From JAYSFC01 sp041913505 (GTDB lineage Bacteria; Pseudomonadota; Gammaproteobacteria; Burkholderiales; Burkholderiaceae_C): a stretch of DNA of 17,924 nucleotides. The position numbers were made by a program, and so were the translations under genes. Under the pieces are notes generated by a model. The model worked only from the letters and a program-made list of their open reading frames with translations. It made no database searches and had not been told where the DNA came from. Shown here piece by piece: positions 14,360 through 17,924 of this stretch. The stretch covers positions 1 through 17,924 of the forward strand of contig JAYSFC010000079.1 in NCBI GenBank assembly GCA_041913505.1, written 5' to 3'. Each line of letters opens with the position of its first letter. Positions within the stretch are counted from its first letter, which is position 1.

Positions 14360-14818
14360 TCAGCGTGGCGTGTGGCCCCCGGGCGGGGTGCGGAACGCCA
14401 CCATGAGCCGGTTCCAGCCATTGATCGCCACGATCGCCATCGACAGCTCCACGATCTCCGCCTCGCTGAACTGTGCGCGCACTTCTTCGTACACGGCATC
14501 CGGCACTTGCGACTGTTCCACGCGTGTGAGTGCCTCGGTCCAGGCCAGGGCTGCGCATTCGCGCGCGTCGAACACGCCGCTCTCGCGCCAGGCATTGAGC
14601 AAGTGCAGGCGGCGGTCGCTTTCGCCGTGCTCGCGCGCCACGCGGGCGTGCAGGTCGAGGCAGAAGGCGCAGCCGTTGATCTGCGAGGCCCGCATCTTCA
14701 CGAGCTCGTGCAGCTGGATGGGCAGGCTGCCCGCGTTGACGTGCTTTTGCAGGCCGGACATGGCGGCGTAGCTGGCGGGGTGGTTGCGGGGCAGGTCTAT
14801 GCGCTGGGCATGGGCCAT
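14360..14818 (-). CDS. carboxymuconolactone decarboxylase / AhpD-like protein
   Basis: A 152-residue protein of the CMD/AhpD fold. The redox site INGCAFCLDLHARVAREHGE has Cys50, Cys53 and His57, as in alkylhydroperoxidase AhpD-like members, and AIVAINGWNRLMVAFR closes the domain. The reaction is likely peroxide reduction or a related redox step in the cytoplasm, not true carboxymuconolactone decarboxylation. AAGGAG lies just before the ATG at 14818. It follows the ECF41-type sigma gene by 45 bases. Genes of this family are the usual neighbours and targets of ECF41 sigma factors, which supports both calls. Confidence 0.92.
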   Translation of the reverse strand: MAHAQRIDLPRNHPASYAAMSGLQKHVNAGSLPIQLHELVKMRASQINGCAFCLDLHARVAREHGESDRRLHLLNAWRESGVFDARECAALAWTEALTRVEQSQVPDAVYEEVRAQFSEAEIVELSMAIVAINGWNRLMVAFRTPPGGHTPR

Positions 14819-14863
14819 GGTTTTCTCCTTGCGGGGGTTGACAAAAGAGGGCCGCGGCGCGGC

Positions 14864-15745
14864 TTACAGGCCGCGCAGCTTGTCGGGGTTGAGGACCGAG
14901 TACACGGCGTGGATGTGCGTGCCGTCGGTTTCGAAGGCCATGACCGAGCGCACGCCGCCGTCGTCGCGCAGCAGCAGGCCGGGCGCGCCGTTGACCTGCA
15001 CGGGCTCGATCCGGCGGTGCTGAAGGTATACGCGCCACACGGCCACGGCCAGGCGCGTGAGCGCGCGCGGGCCATGCAGCACCTTGCTGGCCGCGCGCAC
15101 CTTGCCGCCACCGTCGGCAGTCCACCGCGCGTCTTCGGCGAACAGCGCGAGCAGCGCCGCGTGGTCCTGTGTCTGCATGCCTTGCACGAAGCGCTCGATC
15201 AGTGCGCGCGAGGCTTCGGGCGTGGCCGTGAAGCGGGTCTTGCGCTGGCGTACCTGGGTGCGCGCGCGGTGCACGAGCTGGCGGCAGGCCGCCTCGCTCT
15301 TGCCCAGTACGGTGGCTACCTCGGGATAGTCGCTGTCGAACACGTCATGCAGCAGGAAGGCGGCGCGTTCGTCGGGCGTGAGGCTCTCCAGCACCACGAG
15401 CAGTGCCACCGACAGGTCGCTGGCCAGCTCGGCACGTGTGTCGGCAGGCGGCGCCGACGCGGGGGCGATCCAGGGCTCGGGCAGCCAGGGGCCGTCGTAG
15501 GCCTCGCGTTCGGTGCGCGCGGCGCGCAGCCGGTCCACGCACAGCCGCGTGACCGTGGTCACCAGCCAGGCCTGGGCGGTGTGCACCCGTTCGAGCGGCG
15601 TGGCCTGCCAGCGCAGCCAGGCGTCCTGCAGCACGTCGTCGGCATCGGCGCGGCTGCCCAGCATCCGGTAGGCCACGCCGGCCAGGCGCGGGCGGTGCTG
15701 CTGGAAAACGGTGGTGTGCGGGTCCAGGGTGGAGGGCGTTGTCAT
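14864..15745 (-). CDS. ECF41-type RNA polymerase sigma factor with SnoaL-like C-terminal domain
   Basis: A 293-residue sigma factor (counted from ATG 15745). Sigma region 2 covers about 12-77 (AYRMLGSRADADDVLQDAWL) and region 4 about 112-165 (LTPDERAAFLLHDVFDSDYP). A SnoaL-like extension (175-293) takes the place of an anti-sigma factor. It carries the two marks of the ECF41 group, DGGGK (211-215) and NPDKL (286-290), the latter near the end. In this group the extension itself controls activity. In-frame ATGs exist at 15757, 15751 and 15745. I prefer 15745 because the promoter element at 15760-15763 would start transcription at or beyond the first two. The CMD-like gene follows by 45 bases and the SPW gene after that. 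Confidence 0.93.
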   Translation of the reverse strand: MTTPSTLDPHTTVFQQHRPRLAGVAYRMLGSRADADDVLQDAWLRWQATPLERVHTAQAWLVTTVTRLCVDRLRAARTEREAYDGPWLPEPWIAPASAPPADTRAELASDLSVALLVVLESLTPDERAAFLLHDVFDSDYPEVATVLGKSEAACRQLVHRARTQVRQRKTRFTATPEASRALIERFVQGMQTQDHAALLALFAEDARWTADGGGKVRAASKVLHGPRALTRLAVAVWRVYLQHRRIEPVQVNGAPGLLLRDDGGVRSVMAFETDGTHIHAVYSVLNPDKLRGL

Positions 15746-15759
15746 GCGCATGCCCATAA

Positions 15760-15786
15760 GACGTGCGGCAGCGGTTGGTTGTGACA
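15760..15786 (-). promoter_or_regulatory. ECF41-dependent promoter (TGTCACA-N16-CGTC)
   Basis: On the minus strand TGTCACA (15786-15780) is followed by 16 bases and CGTC (15763-15760). This matches the promoter motif published for ECF41 sigma factors in sequence and spacing. It lies directly upstream of the sigma gene, so autoregulation of the sigma-CMD-SPW operon is expected. Transcription should begin about 5-8 bases past CGTC, near 15752-15755, leaving a leader of ten bases or fewer before ATG 15745. Confidence 0.85.
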
Positions 15787-15856
15787 GGGGCGGGCCGACT
15801 CGGTGCCACTATACGCAGAAGAGGGCGTACACAGGGGTAGACCAGAGGCCAAGCGG

Positions 15857-15862
15857 TACAAT
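15857..15862 (+). promoter_or_regulatory. possible sigma-70 -10 element for yhhQ
   Basis: TACAAT fits the -10 consensus and would start transcription near 15869, ten bases before the riboswitch stem. No good -35 hexamer is seen at the usual distance, so this is only a suggestion. Confidence 0.4.
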
Positions 15863-15878
15863 CCCCGCCTTTCGCAAC

Positions 15879-15911
15879 ATGGGTTCCCTCGCCCCCATTC
15901 ACCAAAAAGGA
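15879..15911 (+). ncRNA. preQ1-I riboswitch (type 2-like) in the yhhQ leader
   Basis: Stem ATGGG (15879-15883) pairs with CCCAT (15894-15898) around a ten-base loop TTCCCTCGCC. The A-rich tail TCACCAAAAAGGA follows. In Thermoanaerobacter numbering the ligand-contacting U6, C15 and A29 all line up. Loop TCC can pair with the tail GGA to close the H-type pseudoknot. That tail AAGGA is also the Shine-Dalgarno sequence, six to eight bases before the yhhQ ATG. Ligand binding would therefore hide the ribosome binding site and turn off import of queuosine precursors. The link to a queuosine-precursor transporter supports the call. Confidence 0.83.
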
Positions 15912-15916
15912 TTGCC

Positions 15917-16588
15917 ATGACATCCGTTCAGGCGCCGCCATCGCGCGTGCCGCTGTATCTCTCCCTCCTGGTGGCGTTCCACATCGCCATCGTCATCGCC
16001 AGTAACTACCTGGTGCAGTTGCCCATCACGCTGCTGGGCTTTCACAGCACCTGGGGGGCGTTCAGTTTCCCGTTCATCTTCCTGGCCACCGACCTGACGG
16101 TGCGGCTGATCGGCAAGCTGCCCGCGCGGCGCGTCATCACGCGGGCCATGCTGCCGGCGCTGGTGGCCTCGTACATCGTGGGCGTGCTGTTCCACGAAGG
16201 GCACTTCAACGGCTGGGGCGCCCTGGGCGACTTCAACACCTTCGTGTTCCGCATCGCGTTCGCCAGCTTCGCGGCCTATGTGCTGGGGCAGTTGCTCGAC
16301 ATCCAGGTGTTCGATCGCATCCGCCAGCAAAGCCGCGCATGGTGGCTGGCGCCCGCGGCCGCATCGGTGTTCGGGCAGGCGCTCGATACGGCGGCGTTCT
16401 TCTCCATCGCGTTCTGGCGCAGCCCGGATGCCTTCATGGCAGCGCACTGGGGGGAGATCGCCCTGGTGGACTACGTGATCAAACTCACGGTGAGCCTGTT
16501 GCTGTTCGTGCCTGCCTATGGCGTGGCGCTGGCCGCCATCGTGCGCGCGATGCACCAGGATGCAGTCCCCGCGGCGGCGGCATCCTGA
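15917..16588 (+). CDS. yhhQ: queuosine precursor transporter YhhQ (VUT family)
   Basis: A 223-residue inner-membrane protein with about six helices, very like E. coli YhhQ, which imports preQ0 and preQ1 for queuosine synthesis. Shared stretches include SNYLVQLPITLLGFHSTWGA, FSFPFIFLATDLTVRLIG, YVLGQLLDIQVFDRIRQ, FFSIAFWRSPDAFMAAHWGE and IALVDYVIK. The start is ATG at 15917 (MTSVQAPPSRVPL), with AAGGA upstream that belongs to the preQ1 riboswitch. An in-frame ATG at 15803 lies upstream of the riboswitch and is not credible. It is divergent from the ECF41 sigma gene and converges with the SDR gene nine bases after its stop. Confidence 0.95.
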   Translation: MTSVQAPPSRVPLYLSLLVAFHIAIVIASNYLVQLPITLLGFHSTWGAFSFPFIFLATDLTVRLIGKLPARRVITRAMLPALVASYIVGVLFHEGHFNGWGALGDFNTFVFRIAFASFAAYVLGQLLDIQVFDRIRQQSRAWWLAPAAASVFGQALDTAAFFSIAFWRSPDAFMAAHWGEIALVDYVIKLTVSLLLFVPAYGVALAAIVRAMHQDAVPAAAAS

Positions 16589-16597
16589 GACAGGGGT

Positions 16598-17317
16598 TCA
16601 CACGCTGCGCATCAGCCCGCCATCCACGCGGATGTTCTGTCCCGTGATGTAGGCCGCGCCCTCCGAGGCCAGAAAGGCCACGGTCGCGCCGATCTCCTCG
16701 GCCCGGCCGTAGCGCTGCAGCGGCACGGCCTGGCGGCGCTCCTCGGTCTGCGGCAGGCTGTCGATCCAGCCGGGGAGCACGTTGTTCATGCGGATGTTGT
16801 GGCGGCCGTACTCGTCGCAGAAGATCTTGGTGAATGCCGCCAGCCCCGAGCGCGCCACGGCCGAGGTGGGGAACAGCGCCGAGGGCTCGAACGCCCAGGC
16901 CGTCGAGATGTTGATGATGCTGCCCCCGCCCTGGCGCTGCATGAGGGGCGCCACCAGCCGCGTGGCGCGCACCACGTTGAGGAAATAGACCTCCATCCCC
17001 TTGATCCAGTCCTCGTCGCTGATCTCCAGCAGCTTGCCCTTGGGGCCATGGCCCGCGCCGTTGACCAGCACGTCGATGCGGCCCCAGCGCTGCACCACCG
17101 CGTCCACCAGTTTCTGCAGGTCGGCCACATTTTGGTTGGAGCCGGTTACGCCCACGCCGCCCAGTTCGTGGGCCAGTGCCTCGCCTTTGCCGGAAGACGA
17201 CAGAACGCCGAGGGCGAAGCCCGCCTCGTGCAGCTTTCTCGCCGCGGCGGCACCCATGCCGCTGCCGCCGGCCACCACAACGGCCACGCGTTGCGCTTGC
17301 GGTTGTTGTTCGCTCAT
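16598..17317 (-). CDS. atypical short-chain dehydrogenase/reductase family protein
   Basis: A 239-residue SDR. The cofactor motif VVVAGGSGMG (13-22), VNGAGHG (85-91), Ser138 in IINISTAWAF, NNVLPGWIDSLP and YITGQNIRVDGG are all present. The usual catalytic YxxxK is missing: in FPTSAVARSGLAAFTK its place is taken by Ser152 and Arg156. I recall a proteobacterial subgroup with the same feature and the ending MRSV or TRSV, so it is probably a real family and not a decayed gene. The reaction and substrate are unknown and it may lack normal dehydrogenase activity. The ATG at 17317 fits the fold start. It lies downstream of argG on the same strand, separated by a strong terminator, so it is likely a separate transcript. 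Confidence 0.9.
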   Translation of the reverse strand: MSEQQPQAQRVAVVVAGGSGMGAAAARKLHEAGFALGVLSSSGKGEALAHELGGVGVTGSNQNVADLQKLVDAVVQRWGRIDVLVNGAGHGPKGKLLEISDEDWIKGMEVYFLNVVRATRLVAPLMQRQGGGSIINISTAWAFEPSALFPTSAVARSGLAAFTKIFCDEYGRHNIRMNNVLPGWIDSLPQTEERRQAVPLQRYGRAEEIGATVAFLASEGAAYITGQNIRVDGGLMRSV

Positions 17318-17361
17318 GGCTTCTCTCTTGGGAATGGTTGAAGCGGCTATCGTAAAAACAA

Positions 17362-17389
17362 AACCGCCCGGCGGTGAAGCCGGGCGGTT
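17362..17389 (-). terminator. intrinsic terminator after argG
   Basis: AACCGCCCGGC (17362-17372) and GCCGGGCGGTT (17379-17389) form a perfect 11-bp stem with a six-base loop. On the minus strand it is followed by TTTTGTTTTT, so it ends the argG transcript. The plus-strand side has GCTTTTATTT and could also work weakly. Confidence 0.93.
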
Positions 17390-17400
17390 GCTTTTATTTC

Positions 17401-17446
17401 GATAGCTGCCAGCGCTTGTCTGGAAAGCGCTGGGGGTCGATTTGGC
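17401..17446 (+). repeat. interspersed intergenic hairpin repeat, copy A
   Basis: A 46-base unit starting GATAGCTGCC and ending TTTGGC. Its centre is a perfect 9-bp hairpin, CCAGCGCTT and AAGCGCTGG around a seven-base loop. It lies two bases past the argG stop. Copies B, C and D in this window share parts of it, and I know closely similar elements from intergenic regions of Acidovorax-like genomes. Confidence 0.75.
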
Positions 17447-17448
17447 GC

Positions 17449-17924
17449 TTATTTTTTTGCGCCTTCACCTTCGAGCTGCGCTAGCGCCGCATTGCCGCCC
17501 AGCGACAGCAGGCCGGCACGCGAGTACACGCCGAGCTTGTCGCGCGTGTCGGAGATGTCGAGGTTGCGCATGGTCAGCTGGCCGATGCGGTCGGCGGGGC
17601 TGAACGGCGCGTCCTCCACCTTCTCCATCGACAGGCGCTCGGGTGCGTAGGTCAGGTTGGGGCTTTCGGTGTTCAGCAGGCTGTAGTCGTTGCCGCGGCG
17701 CAGCTCCAGCGTCACGGTGCCGGTGATGGCGCGTGCCACCCAGCGCTGGGCCGTCTCGCGCAGCATGATGGCCTGGGGGTCGAACCAGCGGCCCTGGTAC
17801 AGCAGGCGGCCGAGGCGCAGGCCGTTGATGCGGTACTGCTCGATGGTGTCCTCGTTGTGGATGCCGGTCACCAGGCGCTCGTAGGCGATGTGCAGCAGCG
17901 CCATGCCGGGGGCTTCGTAGATGC
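17449..17924 (-). CDS. argG: argininosuccinate synthase, C-terminal part
   Basis: The last 157 or so residues of ArgG, which joins citrulline and aspartate with ATP in arginine synthesis. The gene continues past the right edge. Typical stretches are IYEAPGMALLHIAYERLVTG, IHNEDTIEQY, LLYQGRWFDPQAIMLRE, LELRRGNDYSLLNTESPNLT, YAPERLSMEK and IGQLTMRNLDISDTRDKLG. It is the long, E. coli-like (type 2) form. The end, GGNAALAQLEGEGAKK, is short and Lys-rich. A hairpin repeat and a strong terminator follow. Confidence 0.96.
   Translation of the reverse strand, partial: IYEAPGMALLHIAYERLVTGIHNEDTIEQYRINGLRLGRLLYQGRWFDPQAIMLRETAQRWVARAITGTVTLELRRGNDYSLLNTESPNLTYAPERLSMEKVEDAPFSPADRIGQLTMRNLDISDTRDKLGVYSRAGLLSLGGNAALAQLEGEGAKK

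Noticed and set aside
12723..15125. An 800-residue minus-strand open frame spanning murB, the terminator and the SPW and CMD genes
   Set aside because: It runs through a strong terminator and conflicts with three well-supported genes; no domain is visible.
1..17924. CRISPR arrays, tRNA or rRNA genes and insertion sequences
   Set aside because: I saw no regularly spaced direct repeats, no tRNA-like cloverleaf and no transposase. The only repeated elements are the short hairpin units listed.

Overview
The window looks like chromosomal DNA from a betaproteobacterium of the Comamonadaceae, most likely Acidovorax or a close relative. This rests on high GC with GC-rich third codon positions, family-typical versions of prfB, murB, plsY, yajQ, argG and yhhQ, an IPTL-CTERM sorting protein, and several copies of an intergenic hairpin repeat that I associate from memory with this family. 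The assignment comes from reading the sequence, not from a search.

Layout. Positions 1-467 (minus) hold the 5' part of prfB, including its programmed +1 frameshift site. Positions 544-3693 (minus) hold a four-gene block of exported proteins. In transcription order these are an IPTL-CTERM surface protein, a collagen-like protein with an EF-hand-like insert, and two paralogous tail-collar (MdpB-like) proteins with signal peptides. No other phage genes are nearby, so the block looks like a bacterial surface or extracellular structure. After a 292-bp gap come an alpha/beta hydrolase (minus) and, divergently, an exported protein resembling Bacillus Tgl transglutaminase (5221-6501).

Positions 6782-10445 (plus) hold tas (aldo/keto reductase), ybaK (Cys-tRNA(Pro) deacylase), a membrane diguanylate cyclase with GGEEF and an RxxD I-site, and plsY. 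Facing them is a minus-strand operon, yajQ - exported retropepsin-like protease - degenerate HD-GYP protein (12643-10479). Synthesis, possible binding and possible sensing of c-di-GMP therefore sit within about 4 kb. murB diverges from yajQ and ends at a strong bidirectional terminator.

Positions 13913-15745 (minus) hold an ECF41-type sigma factor gene, a carboxymuconolactone decarboxylase/AhpD-like gene and an SPW-repeat membrane protein gene. A match to the published ECF41 promoter (TGTCACA-N16-CGTC) lies just upstream of the sigma gene, which suggests autoregulation. Divergent from it is yhhQ (queuosine-precursor importer), whose leader folds as a preQ1-I riboswitch overlapping its ribosome binding site. 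The window ends with an SDR protein lacking the catalytic Tyr/Lys and the 3' end of argG, each on the minus strand.

The strongest leads are the exported collar/collagen/IPTL cluster, the Tgl-like exported protein, the ECF41 promoter with its very short leader, the preQ1 riboswitch, and the degenerate HD-GYP protein in the yajQ operon.
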